This document shows, one piece after another, positions 32,696-43,519 of a stretch of DNA of 64,000 nt (position 1 is the first letter of the stretch; every line of letters begins with the position of its first letter). The position numbers and the translations under genes were made by a program. This DNA is from Dipteris shenzhenensis (Eukaryota > Polypodiophyta > Polypodiopsida > Gleicheniales). The DNA lies in assembly GCA_047967505.1 (NCBI GenBank), contig CM106539.1; one strand, 5' to 3'. Under the pieces are notes generated by a model. It did no database searches and had not been told where the DNA came from. It worked only from the letters and a program-made list of their open reading frames with translations.

Positions 32696-32841
32696 GGCTG
32701 GGAAACGGTTTCAAGATTGAGGAATGGATAGAGGACAAGATGGGCCGCTACTGCGTTGTCAGTGGTTAAAAAAGAGAGGATGGGCTAGGGCAGGAGCAGG
32801 AGCGAGGCTAAGAAATGGATGCGTTAGTGTGCAATGCAACT

Positions 32842-32860
32842 AACTAAATATATAGATGGG
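32842..32860 (-). promoter_or_regulatory. TATA box of the P450 gene
   Basis: On the minus strand, CATCTATATATTTAGTTAG is the only strong TATA-like motif upstream of the P450 start, about 150 bases before the ATG. That would give a 5' UTR of roughly 120 bases. Confidence 0.45.
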
Positions 32861-32869
32861 CAATGCGGG

Positions 32870-33791
32870 ATGGCAAAGCAAAGGAAGGGCTGTTGGGAAC
32901 GAGTGAGAGAGCAAGAGAAGCTGCATGGCAGAGAAGGTGAGGTGTCAAGGACGCGGTAGGAACGTGGCAAGGGACCCATGAAAAGCCGATGATGGGTACT
33001 GTTTGACGAAAGTGGGCATGCAGACAAAGAGGCGGTCGAGAGAAGGAAGAGGCTGGGAGGAAGCCTACGAAGGATGGAGACGACGTACAAAAGCATGCAG
33101 GTACCCGAAACAAGAGACGCTTATTCTTTTTGCAAGAAGTGAATAAGAGACGATAGTCGCCGTCCACCAACCTCTTCCCCTAACCCCCCACCTCAACTTA
33201 TTGCTAACCTCTCCCTCTTTGTCACACCCAACTCCCATCGTCCTCTCTCGTCCCCCTCCTTTCTTCAAGTTTGTTGGGTAGGCGTACCTTCTCATTTAAC
33301 TCCGAGCCTTTCATTGCTCCAGCTCGGGGGCCTGTCCCGCTCCCCCCCACCCCCCTGTCCCTTTTCCCTCCGTTTACAATCATACACTAACCAATAATAC
33401 ATAAGAAACTTGCCCCCCTTTTCGCTTTAATACACAAGGATCTCATTGCTTTCCATTTCTTCGTTTGTACTTTGGAGAATATCCTCCCTCTCATGTGAAA
33501 CAAGGATTCTCTCCACCCCTGAACCTAGAAAAAGCAAATGACAAATGCCATGCATCTTGTCACATCACTAGTGTGTAGAGAATAGTGCTCGATGTGAATC
33601 ATTCGACACAAGGCAATCTTCTCGCTTTTCTTCATATTTGTTGTTAAGAGCAATTCAATATCTTTTAAGTATAAAATTTTCCTCTTACATTGCAAATTAG
33701 AAAACTATAAATGATTTCTTGTACCTAAATATACAAATGTGCAAGTCTACTAAAGATGTTAAAAGAGAGCGAGAGTCAATTCAATGTGCTT

Positions 33792-33796
<5 letters not shown>
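32870..33796. other. P450 upstream region, no gene
   Basis: This holds short C-rich stretches (33,330-33,360) and otherwise unremarkable intergenic sequence. The small ORFs on the minus strand show no domain. Confidence 0.5.

Positions 33797-33844
<48 letters not shown>
33797..33844. repeat. (CT)n microsatellite
   Basis: About 24 uninterrupted CT units. Confidence 0.95.
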
Positions 33845-33848
<4 letters not shown>

Positions 33849-35047
33849 TTGCACCTATGGATTGATTGCACTTATGGAAAACATATATCTTTTTGTCTTC
33901 TCATTATGCAAAATAGATTATATGAGAAGATGTGAAAATAAGTGTAATGTGCTTTGTAGTGTGAGATTCCATTTAGTTTGCATATTATAGCCATGCAGCT
34001 AGGCCAATTATATATGAGTAGTTCAAGTTTATAACAAATCAATACCTTGCTTGATTTATAAGTCAATTACCTTTCAACATGTACATAGCGTATCCATGAA
34101 AGTAAAGCACATGCAAATCACTTTCAAGTCCATTTCATCACTTAATGAAGCCTTTTACTTGATAGGTAGTGAAAGAAGGAGATGCATTCATCCTAGCCTA
34201 ATTGATTGAAGCCTCAACCATAGTGTATTTAAACATTCGGTAGAGAGTATCTTTCATCTAATATTCACTGTGAAGAAAATCTTAGATGTGACATACAAAT
34301 GGCATCACATTGATAATTGCTTTTAGCAAGTCTCGCAATTATGTGTCTCTTTCTCTCCTTTTTCTTTTGAATATAACATGATCTCTATCCTTTACATTCA
34401 ATATCCTTGATTATTATTGCATATGGTATTACATCAATGATTTGTCTTAGCACGTCCCACATTTATGTATATCTTTTTCTCCTTTTTCTCTTGATTTTGT
34501 CATGGTCTCCATCTTTCTCCTTCTCATGCTTTTGATTCCTCCTAAGAGGATAGCTAGCATTACAAAAGAGAAATTGAAATTTTACTTCATCTTGGTCGAT
34601 TTTCATCATCCACTCATCACTTAATAAACCCATAAGTTATTTTATGTAAGGCTCTGTATGTAAGGATCGCATAAGGGCATCAATTAATGACACATATATG
34701 TGTTTTGTTGCATAATCTGATAGTGCTTACAATGTATAAGAAGATTAAATTTTAATTAAATGTGTTTATAGTTCAAGAAGAATGAACTTTGAGAAGAAGT
34801 CAACCCTTAGATTTCCACAACATATAAATGTGCTTTATATACCTTCATAGTAGATCTATTGTTTATAGATAATCACTAAAAAATTTCTATGTTATTTTAA
34901 ATCCTTAGATTTGAATAAATATCTATATCCCTTCCCTACTTAATGCCAAAAGTAGTCTCACATTCTTACAACTTAATCCTTTCAATACTTAAGCCAAAGG
35001 TAGTGTCATCTTCTTAACAATCTTTTAATGCTTTCACTACTGAATGC
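33845..35047. other. AT-rich intergenic region
   Basis: No genes. There is a diverged ~125 bp tandem repeat around 34,297-34,492 (ATGGYATYACATYRATRATT ... TCTTTTTCTCCTTTTTCT), and short repeats of the form TTACAACTTAATCCTTTCA near 34,965-35,045. Confidence 0.5.
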
Positions 35048-35294
35048 CTCGGGGGGGTCACTATGTATAAACCCTCTATATCACGTGCATTCAAGGCCTA
35101 TATTTAAAGTCCCTTATCTGTAAAAAAATTCATTAAGAAAATGTACCCCTTTTCTATACAAATCTGTAAATTTTTTCCAAACTTATTTTAAAGAGTCCCT
35201 TATGTATATTTATTTCTCTAAATTTTAGAAATAAAAAAAATCCTTCTGTTGAACTCACGTGATAGGGTTACATATGATGAGTGACCCCCCTGAG
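35048..35294. mobile_element. MITE, 247 bp, with 8 bp target duplication CTGAATGC
   Basis: The ends CTCGGGGGGGTCACT and AGTGACCCCCCTGAG are inverted repeats with one mismatch, and the similarity extends imperfectly to about 45 bases (both arms reach TATCACGTG). CTGAATGC flanks the element at 35,040-35,047 and 35,295-35,302. An 8 bp duplication points to a hAT-type transposase acting in trans; if the border is shifted by one base the duplication reads as 9 bp, which would fit Mutator. No ORF is present. Confidence 0.75.
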
Positions 35295-35780
35295 CTGAAT
35301 GCCAGAATTAGTCTCACCTTCTTACAACCTTGACAATATATTTGATAAGATTCCACTGTATTTTATCTAGTAAAACCAAATATGTTATATACAATATAGG
35401 AATTTTTGTTTCACATATAACAAGAATATATCTTCATATAGATATTGTATGACCACTAGCTAGATTCATCAATCATTTAGGTGCAATTAGTGCACACCTA
35501 CAATAATCTTATCAATCATTCAATGTGAATGTATTTTCCTTTATCATTTTTATCTTAAGTAGATTTACATTTCCTTCATTTTGATGTGTCAGGAGCATTT
35601 AAGCTATACTGTGACTAATGATTATGAAAAGTACAATATATTCACTAAGCTGGGGTATACCAAGCATGAGACCATTTAGAAAATTGTTGATGCATGCTTA
35701 TGGGTAGGCATGGCTTAATATCAAAATACTAATGATGAGATCTTGTTGATGGTCATGTCGGGAGGGGGCATCACATTATT
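35295..35780. other. AT-rich spacer, no gene
   Basis: Nothing recognisable. It leads into the TAGTACTA minisatellite. Confidence 0.5.
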
Positions 35781-36345
35781 TAGTACTAAATAGTACTGTT
35801 TATGTGATTTAGTAATATTTAGGATTTAGAACTATTTGGCATTTAGCAATGTTTAATATTTTGCACTATCTAGACTTTAGTACTATAGCCTAAAAGGCTA
35901 AATACTACTAAGCATTTAGTACCATTTAGCACTATCTAGCATTTAGTACTATTTAGTATTTAGTACTATTTAGTTTTTAAAACTATAATTTAGTATTTAG
36001 TACTATTCATCATTTAGTACTATTCAGCATTTAGTACTATTTAGCATTTAATACTATTTATCATCTACTATTCAGCACTCTAAGTTAGCAGTTAGTACTA
36101 TTAATATGTAGCATTTAGTACTATTTAGTAGTATTAGTAGTATTTAGTAGTATTTAGCACTAGTTAGCACTTAGTACTATTTAGTATCAGTAGTATTTAG
36201 CAGTATTTAGTACTATTTAGTATCAGTAGTATTTAGTAGTATTTAGCACTAGTTAGCACTTAGTACTATTTAGTATTAGTAGTATTTAGTACCTTATTTA
36301 GCACTTAGTATTATGTAGTAGTATTAGGATTAGCAGTATTTGATT
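35780..36345. repeat. TAGTACTATTTAGCATT minisatellite (forward orientation)
   Basis: Dozens of units of the type TAGTACTATTTAGCATT with variants (TAGTAGTATTTAG, TAGCACTTAGTACTA). The array at 55,440-56,300 is built of the reverse-complement unit (AATGCTAAATAGTACTA). Confidence 0.85.
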
Positions 36346-36424
36346 GATCCTAGCAAATGCCCAACCCCAAATGTTAGGACCAGATCATCTATGAAATGAC
36401 ATTGTATGAGAGCTAGTCTCGGAA

Positions 36425-36725
36425 GTTTTAAATGAAACTCTTTTTGCAATTTATCTTCTTGTTTTTTGAATGAAATTATTTTTGCAATTTATCTTCCTTG
36501 TTTTTTTAATGAAATTCTTTTTGGAATTTATCTTCTCGTAATTTGATATGAAATTCTTTTTGCAATTCATCAACTCAAGTATGATGGATTTGTTTTTTGA
36601 ATGAAATTATTTTTGCAATTTATCTTCCTTGTTTTTTTTATGAAATTCCTTTTGCAATTTATCTTCTCGTAAGTTGATATGAAATTCTTTTTGCAATTCA
36701 TCAACTCAAGTATGATGGATTTGTA
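36425..36725. repeat. Nested tandem repeats, ~36 bp and ~125 bp
   Basis: GAAATTMTTTTTGCAATTTA followed by TCTTC repeats every ~36 bases. A larger block ending CATCAACTCAAGTATGATGG is doubled (36,568 and 36,697). Confidence 0.8.
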
Positions 36726-36746
36726 TATGTGTTATTGTTGCTTCTA

Positions 36747-37510
36747 GGTGACTCCGGAGATGTTCTACCTCAAAAAAAGTTGTTAATCTTTTATTTGAAT
36801 GGAATATTATTAAAGAGGTGGTGGCAGATTGCTCCTGAAATGGCCCAAGGTGGTGATGTTCATAAATTAGGCAACCGTGTCATCTCTTTGCGGCCACGTT
36901 GATCAATTTCATGAAATCTTTGTGGGAGCATTTTGAGATCGCTACATGGAGTAGTATGACAAGGAGAAATGCCAGTCCCATAGTGTCTTTGATAGAAAGC
37001 ATATTGGGATATGATGGGTTTAGGGAGTTCAAGTTCCTGTTCAACTTTGCACAGGAGGATTGTTGTACAAGGGAAGAATTCCACCACCCAACACGGCTGG
37101 ATGAGATGTGTCTGCTTAAGCCATTTAGTGCATTGGCTATGCATGACATTGACTATGATCCCATGAACACACTCCTGGTTGACGACACTCCTTTGAAAGT
37201 AGCATTAAATCCTCCCGATTCCAGCATAGCTCCTTTCGCCTATGACGAAGATCCTAATTATGATGAGCTGTCAAATCAGTTGCTCCCATATATACTTATT
37301 GGATTTAGCAAATGCCAAAGAAAGTGTTACATTCCTGCATTTACAATGAGATACCCTTATGAAGGCCATGTGATTGAGCACATTGCAGTTGCCCGTGGTG
37401 AGCATCTAGCCAAATTATTTGTTGAAGTCTTCTCTACAGATTATGATGACATGGGGTGTGTTGATGCTGTCGTTTCACTATTAACTGAAGATCCAAAGCC
37501 CATGGACTAG
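36747..37510 (+). pseudogene. FCP1/NIF-like phosphatase (HAD superfamily) remnant
   Basis: After a splice acceptor (TTGCTTCTAG, ending 36,747) the frame reads KKLLIFYLNGILLKRW, then shifts by one base near 36,895 into LINFMKSLWEHFEIATWSSM, LLVDDTPLKVALNPPDSSI and SNQLLPYI, ending at 37,508. This is the layout of plant FCP1/SCP-like protein phosphatase domains (DLNGVLV, FE.GIWSS, LLLDDSP..A..NP), which act on CTD-type phosphoserines. The nucleophile aspartate of DLNGV is Tyr here (YLNGI), and a frameshift follows, so no activity is expected. The N-terminal exons are not found. It faces the minus-strand DDE-like gene across the later gypsy insertion. Confidence 0.65.
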
Positions 37511-38535
37511 TTTATCATCCAACAAAGAATAGCAGACCTTCCACATGAGATGTGCCAATAGATTCTTAGGCATAATCCTTATGTAAACCGATACCCACCA
37601 TACACTAGGCCTTGATGGCCAGATTGTAAAGGACTTGTACATTGATGAATACAGATGTTGTTACTTTCTAAATACAAACTTGTACTAGTTACTTTGTAAT
37701 ACAAACTTTGATGGTTACTTTGCTGATAAAATTAATGGTGAGCTGATAAATGTATTGGTGTTCTTACATGGTATTAGTGTTGTTAAATGGTACTGGTGTT
37801 TGCTAATAAAAGTACTAGGTGAGCCATTGTTTTAACTAGTGCATAAATAGTCAATGTCGATGCAATAAAATATATGGTCCTTTTTTATATGTTATCTTTT
37901 ATGGTATTTTTTGCTCAACCATATAGTACCAATTTTGGTTTTGGATAAAATAATACTAACTGTTAGTAGTCAGGTCTAAGCTAAGGAATCATGTGTCATG
38001 TCTATTATGGTGCTCATATAGTTGGTTCTTTTTTACTGGCATTACAGATCCATCAATGTGTAATAGAGCTGTACACTCTTCTGCTCTAGAGCTACAGGAT
38101 GGAATTGCAAAAAGGGCTAATAACATCTTCAGAGACCTTACAGATGCAGGGTACGGCCCAGAAGAAATAGTAACTTCGGATGTCCAAGACAACAATCCCT
38201 TGGGTTAGCTACTAATGAGGATGCTGAGGAAGAAGGGCCGAAAACTCCTACATTTAGGGTCATTCCTTCCTAGAATATAGTATATTGGGGTTTGTGGAGT
38301 GCAGCGACGCAAAGCTACTGTATGTATCCAAGCCTGACTGAGTTGTATATTGGGGTGTGTGGAGTGCAACGCAAAGCTGTTCTATCCAAGCCATTTGAGC
38401 TCCGTAATGTCATATGACTGATTCTATATGTCTCATTATGATTTTATATGGCGCCTTCTGATTTTGTATGGCTCATACTGAATTATAAGTGCAATATAAG
38501 CAACATTACAAAAATATGATATGATAGTAGTCCAA
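37511..38535. other. Downstream flank with one possible exon (38,047-38,205)
   Basis: A short frame after an acceptor (GGCATTACAG) reads DPSMCNRAVHSSALELQDGI and ANNIFRDLTDAGYGPEE before a TAG. It could be a 3' exon of the phosphatase-like gene or a separate remnant; no domain is recognised. The rest is AT-rich, with TTGGGGTKTGTGGAGTGCA doubled (38,286 and 38,353). Confidence 0.25.
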
Positions 38536-38537
38536 TG

Positions 38538-38539
<2 letters not shown>

Positions 38540-38587
<48 letters not shown>

Positions 38588-38680
38588 GACAGTAGATGTG
38601 CTACTTAAGATAGTACTACATAGTATCACATAGTACTAACCAAATAGTACTAAGTAGTATGATATGACAGTAGTACAATG

Positions 38681-38729
<49 letters not shown>
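38540..38729. repeat. Two (CT)n tracts in a ~145 bp tandem duplication
   Basis: The units run ATGATATGA.AGTAGT.CAATGGTT then (CT)n. The tracts lie at 38,541-38,583 and 38,684-38,729, with CAATTGACAGTAGATGTG.TACTTAAGATAGTA between them. The right flank of the gypsy element (53,216-53,310) continues the same pattern, so the gypsy inserted in or beside the second CT tract. Confidence 0.8.
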
Positions 38730-38731
<2 letters not shown>

Positions 38732-38889
38732 TCAAAGTGCATTCAACTAATGAAAACACAGAACACACGTCAACTCAAATGCAACAGGTGCAAGGAGTTG
38801 GACAAGAGACTAATTGCATGTAGACTGAATTAAACAATGAAAGAATAGTAGAGAACTCGTGAATTTGCAAAATAGATATTTTATATTAA
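38730..38889 (-). repeat. Partial 3' LTR of the gypsy element
   Basis: GTGCATTCAACTAATGAAAA, CAACTCAAATGCAACAGGTG and AACTCGTGAAT are shared with the complete LTR at 52,755-53,215. The similarity stops at about 38,889. Confidence 0.75.
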
Positions 38890-40345
38890 TTTTTGGTCTG
38901 TTTGAGAAGTAAACTCTTTGTTGCCTCTTTTTCTCTCTGTAACTCCTATACTTGCTTTTGCAATTCCCAGTTCTTTTTTCTTTGTTGATCACAGTAGTCT
39001 TTCATTGTGATTAAGGCATGGTCTACCTCCATTGTTGACACCTCCTCATGTGTTCTCTTTGCCAGTGAATCTGATATCGGGTCTCCAAAAGAACAGTAAG
39101 TTTGTGTAATGGTGAGAAACCACCTATAGGGCTATGTGGAGGAGAATTGAGTAGGATCCTCGGGAGGTCATCTTCAAGCTACACCCATGTCTGTTTCACT
39201 ACTGTGTTTACTCTTGGATTTAGCTTAATCTTCCTTGTTGCTGGCTCATTGCTAGCTTTTGTGGTTTGCTTGGTAGTTCTGCTTATTTGGTAATGGGAGT
39301 ATCCCATGACGATTCTGTGAGTGATGTTCCATACACCGCTTGCATGCTCTCTTCATGGGAGTACTTGGCTGCCTCCAAATCTTGCATATTTTACTGGATC
39401 CGGGATGTGCCTGCTCTCTTGCTTTGTATCTGGGCTATGCTGCATTTTTGTCCTTTGCTCCCTATATTGGATACTCACGTGAGGCTTCTCAGTCGAACTC
39501 TATGCTACAAATTCGAATAGAGCATTCGAATAGAGCAGTGATGATGGGTGAAATCTTCGAGTGTGCATTTGTTGACGTTAGGTCCTTTTTCACAATTTTG
39601 CTCATGACCCTTGAATGTAGGATATGAGCCAAACTGATTCTGGTCCCATTTTCAACTACTCTGAGCAAGGCATATGAGTCATGGCTCATGGTATTGGTTT
39701 TGACCAACAATTGCATTCTTTCCAAATACCAAATTAACTGCTGCCTTCTCCCACTGTCTTGCACATTACTTACCACAAAATGCTTTTTGGTTGTCTTAGG
39801 CGGACCGAACTCTTGCTACATCTCTTGATCAATATCTTTTTGATATGTTACCTTCTCCCTTATCAACAGTAATTGAAAAACTTCAGCAATGACTTCGAGG
39901 GTAGCCATCAAGGTATCTGTCAACTTACCTCCCGTTTTCTGGAAATACTCATACTATTTGAGAGCATCGGGTGAGGATTTCCAAGCTGCCCAAGGTAGTG
40001 TCACATAGTGTAGCAGGCCAATCTGCTTCATCCACTTTTTGTTCTTCTGCACATCGAGAGATACTTTGAATCCAGGGAAAGTAGCTGTAATTATCTGCTT
40101 CTTCAGTGCTGGCTATGGCATCTGATAGTCACTCTCTGTCTCTTCGTTCGGTTTTGCCATGATGGTTTTTTCTACAGCAGGGCTCTAGCATGGGCTCTTT
40201 CATGCAGGGTCATCAGCTTCTTCCTGGGATCCATGTCCAAGTCAAGGAGGGTGGTAGAGATGAGGAGGTCGAGGGATGGCTATTGAGACTGAGAAAAGAT
40301 TGGGGTTGTGGGGCAGGACTTATGTTTTGGTGCCATATGTACTAG
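38890..40345 (-). pseudogene. Unrecognised long frame in the 3' part of the gypsy element
   Basis: Conceptual reading on the minus strand gives pieces of one protein, interrupted by several stops and frameshifts: PKHKSCPTTPIFSQSQ (40,330), QKNKKWMKQIGLLHYVTLPW (about 40,050), GGKLTDTLMATLEVIAEVFQ (39,925), VVSNVQDSGRRQQLIWYLER (39,776), NAHSKISPIITALFECSIR (39,570) and ISDSLAKRTHEEVSTMEVDH with a Lys/Gln/Glu coiled coil (39,080-38,900). It resembles no enzyme I know. Its position between integrase and the 3' LTR suggests an extra gypsy ORF or a separate insertion. Confidence 0.35.
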
Positions 40346-41640
40346 TTTGTGTGGTGTGGAGCTTGCGAGAACTGGCATTTTCTAGTTGATCTTTGTGGAG
40401 CTTGCTTGTTTGTCGGTGATTAGGGGAGAGTTGCATCGAGCTCCCATTGTCAGATTATGAGAGTTCATGTGAGAGTTGCATCGAGCTCCCATCGTTGGAT
40501 TATGAGAGTTGCATCGAGCTCCCATTGTCAAATTGCATCGGTGTCATGTGTAATTTTTATGATTGGCCGCGTCGAGGCTAGAGCTTCGCATGAAAGTGAG
40601 GAATTATCCACATAGTGTGGGCGGTGAGTTCATATGCTCACATTCTGAGGCAAGAGTAAGATGAATCTTGTGAATTGTGCATCAGATGGGACAAAATTCC
40701 TTGGCAGTGGATAGTCAGCGGGTGATAGTCGAGGATGCAGATGGGTGACTTATTGGAGTCGGGGAGAAGTTAGATGTTTGGCGATGTGTTTACTGTTAAT
40801 TAGAAGAGGGGTGAACGCGAGTCGATGGACCTCGTTCGTGTCAATCGGACGTGACATGTTGCCTTAGGGTTAAATGGTCTTTGGCTGGACAGATTATGGC
40901 AGAGCGTTGGCACATGTGAGTCAGATATATCTGACTGAGCCAGTTGTGCTGTTGGACGCCAGTCGAACTACGCCTGTCCGAGTTTGAGGCATGTCAGATA
41001 CCCATTGGACCGTGTTGTCCAGGGAGTTGGACTCATATTGGACTCCAGTCAGATTGCCGCTTTGATCACAATGTATAGCTTTTGTGTATGTTCCAGTTCT
41101 CCTGTGATAACATTATAATTAATCCCTTGTTTGCCAAGATAACATAAAATTACCTGAGTAGATATTTTGCTGCTTTGTAGTTGGTTTGAGTGTCCTACTA
41201 GGCGGGCTACCGCTTGATGTTGGAGCTGTTCTATCAGGGTGGCAGAGAGACGTCTGCTATTGCTATTACTTTTGTAGTAATCTTTGTTGCTGCTGCTACC
41301 TTGCATAGTGCTCTTTAGTTGCTACTCTTGATTTCTTCCATCTGTCGGTGTGTAAAATAATTTTGATATTGCATTATTTTCTTCAGTCACTAGAGATAGT
41401 TTTGCTTTGATTCTCTGTAGACAGGACAATTGTAATATCGTAAATCCTTGTTGGTGATGTTCGTCTGCAGGTCCTTGGCTAAGTGATATACATAGAGTTT
41501 GTACTTTGGAGATGCTTGATACTTTGGTAACCTGAAATGTTGAAATAGAGTGAAAATATTCTGTTTTATTTATAGAATCATGCAAAGAAACTGTATTTAT
41601 TTTTGCCTCTATTGTAGGGTCTTCAATGTATGGTTTCAGC
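40346..41640. other. Gypsy 3' non-coding region with small tandem repeats
   Basis: GAGAGTTGCATCGAGCTCCC occurs three times between 40,428 and 40,525. No domain was recognised in the minus-strand frames at 41,049-41,654, which follow the end of the integrase frame. Confidence 0.5.
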
Positions 41641-42575
41641 CATTTTGAAGCCATTTACTAGTTTGTCAAATGGATTACCATGGAGATCTGAGAGAAGAAA
41701 TGTCCCTTGTTCATATGCCTCAAGTACCTTGAATGGACCATCATATCTGTCCTGGCATTTTTCCCAGTTTAGTGTTGAACATCAACACTAAATCTCCCTT
41801 TTGGAAAAGCTTAAACTTTATGTTTCTATTTATCCATGTTGCTCTTCTTCTTTGAATAATGTCAACTATGTGAGGGCTTGTCAATCTATCCTCATTCAAT
41901 TGTAAAAGATGCTCCAATCTTGCATTTATGGAGTCTTCCGGGGAAATTTTGTTGTCAATTGCTACTCTGAGACTTCCTGCAATAAATTCCATGGGTATTA
42001 TTGCCTTTACATCCATACACCAGCCTGAAAGGTGTCAATCCTGTGGCTACCTTGTGAGGTGTCCTTAGTGCCCAAAGTACTGAGTCTAAATGCTGATCCC
42101 AATCCTTTGGTGGATGATCAGCAATGGTTCTTCTGTAAACCTTTTTCATTAACTTGTTTGTAGTCTCAACCAAGCCATTGGCTTGTGGTGGGTAATATGT
42201 TGTAGACTTTTTGTGCAACATCATGTGCATTTTTGTCATCTTTCTAATTGTTTTGTTTATGAAATGTGTCCCTCTATCAGATACAATCTCAATTGGAACA
42301 CCAAATCTGGTAACAATATTATGGTATAGAAAATGTGCAATTGTTCTAGCTTTACATGTTTTGAGTGCAACAACCTCTACCCATTTTGTGCAATAATTAG
42401 TAGCAGGTTGGTGTGGCATCTTGTCAGTATCCATTGGTCTATCATCTCTTTGGCATCCTTTAACACTGTGGGCCACCATCCTTTAACACTGTGGGCCACC
42501 ATAATCCAGCCTGCAAGATTTTCTTGCCTATGAGATCTCCTGATAAGTGACCTCCTACAGTACCTCCATGTGCTT
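41640..42575 (-). pseudogene. Gypsy integrase remnant
   Basis: The frame starts in the zinc-binding H2C2 region (HGGTVGGHLSGDLIGKKILQ, LWWPTVLKD near 42,500), passes a 23 bp tandem duplication (42,449-42,503) that adds a stop, then CQRDDRPMDTDKMPHQP. It jumps straight to NYCTKWVEVVALK, so the segment with the first catalytic Asp is deleted. It continues IVSDRGTHF (second Asp), NGLVETTNKLMKK (Glu) and LRTPHKVATGLTPF, then shifts near 42,015 into a C-terminal part ending DLHGNPFDKLVNGFKM. The integrase joins proviral cDNA to host DNA; this copy is dead. Confidence 0.85.
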
Positions 42576-42578
42576 CTA

Positions 42579-43500
42579 TTAATACAGCTTTTTGCTCATG
42601 GTCCTGGACACATCTCCTGATGACCTTTTTGTAGAAGATAAGTTAACTTTGATTTTATTTTTTCCCTTCCTGATAGTGATTCTCTCTGAGCCCCAATCTT
42701 GCTTGAGTTTGGCAGCTCTCAACCATGGCCTACCCAAGAGCATGTTGTAAGTAGAATCTTTTTCCTCCATTCTGAGTACCACAAATGTAACTATGAAGGT
42801 CATACCCATGATTGTAATTTCGGTGAATACATGGAGGAAGCAAGAAGGCAAGAGCAAGTGAGCAAGTGAGCAATTGAGAGCCATAGCAAGTGTGATTTCA
42901 TTCATGAGTAGAGTTACATATAGTGAAATGCCCTTGAGTAGGTGGCTCCAGATCCATGATTATCTCCTTAATTGTCTCCATCAGTAACACCCCCAAGTCC
43001 TCCATCAAATTGACCACTAAGTCCCTAACTTATCTTAATCATACCAACATAGGTGGTCAACACCTAACTGATGAGTCACCTGACACACCTACCCTGGCGC
43101 TCATCACTAGCACTCACACCATGTCCTACACAAGCACTAGCTCGCTAGCACACACACACACCACATGACCATGTCCATAAGTGTGTTCCCTAAACATCAA
43201 TTTATCCAACAATTTCTTGCCCTCTCAAGATTCCAAGAGGTTGGATTCTTCTTTGGTCAGCCATCCTTACTTGGAACGGTGCTAGAACCAGCTCATTTCA
43301 GCAAAATTTTTTTAATATATCCTCTGATAGGATATTCACACCTGAACCTCCATCAACTAAAACTTCTAGAATTTTCTGCCTTTTTATTTAACATCAATGA
43401 GTGGCACTTGATAGTCCACATCTTTAATTGTAGATGTATAAATGTCTAGATTTTCTTCTTCATCATCACTTGCTTTATAGTCTTTGCATGTATCTAACTC
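42579..43500 (-). pseudogene. Gypsy aspartic protease remnant
   Basis: On the minus strand the frame reads DTCKDYKASDDEEENLDIY (43,480), DVDYQVPLIDVK, EVLVDGGSGVNILSED (active-site DGGS near 43,350), ADQRRIQPLGILR (43,250), then the 390 bp solo LTR, then TIMGMTFIVTFVVLRMEEKD and NMLLGRPWLRAAK. The frame stops at about 42,579, where RT should begin but the integrase zinc region follows. There are frameshifts near 43,385 and 43,315. Confidence 0.8.
42822..43211 (-). mobile_element. Solo LTR-like insertion, 390 bp, target duplication ATTTC
   Basis: ATTTC flanks the insertion at 42,817-42,821 and 43,212-43,216. On the minus strand it starts TGTTGGATAAATTG and ends GTATTCACC. Dropping it with one ATTTC restores a continuous protease frame (LGILRGQE then ITIMGM). 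The 3' terminus CC instead of CA is unusual. Confidence 0.65.
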
Positions 43501-43519
43501 TTGTGTTAGCATTCCCTTG

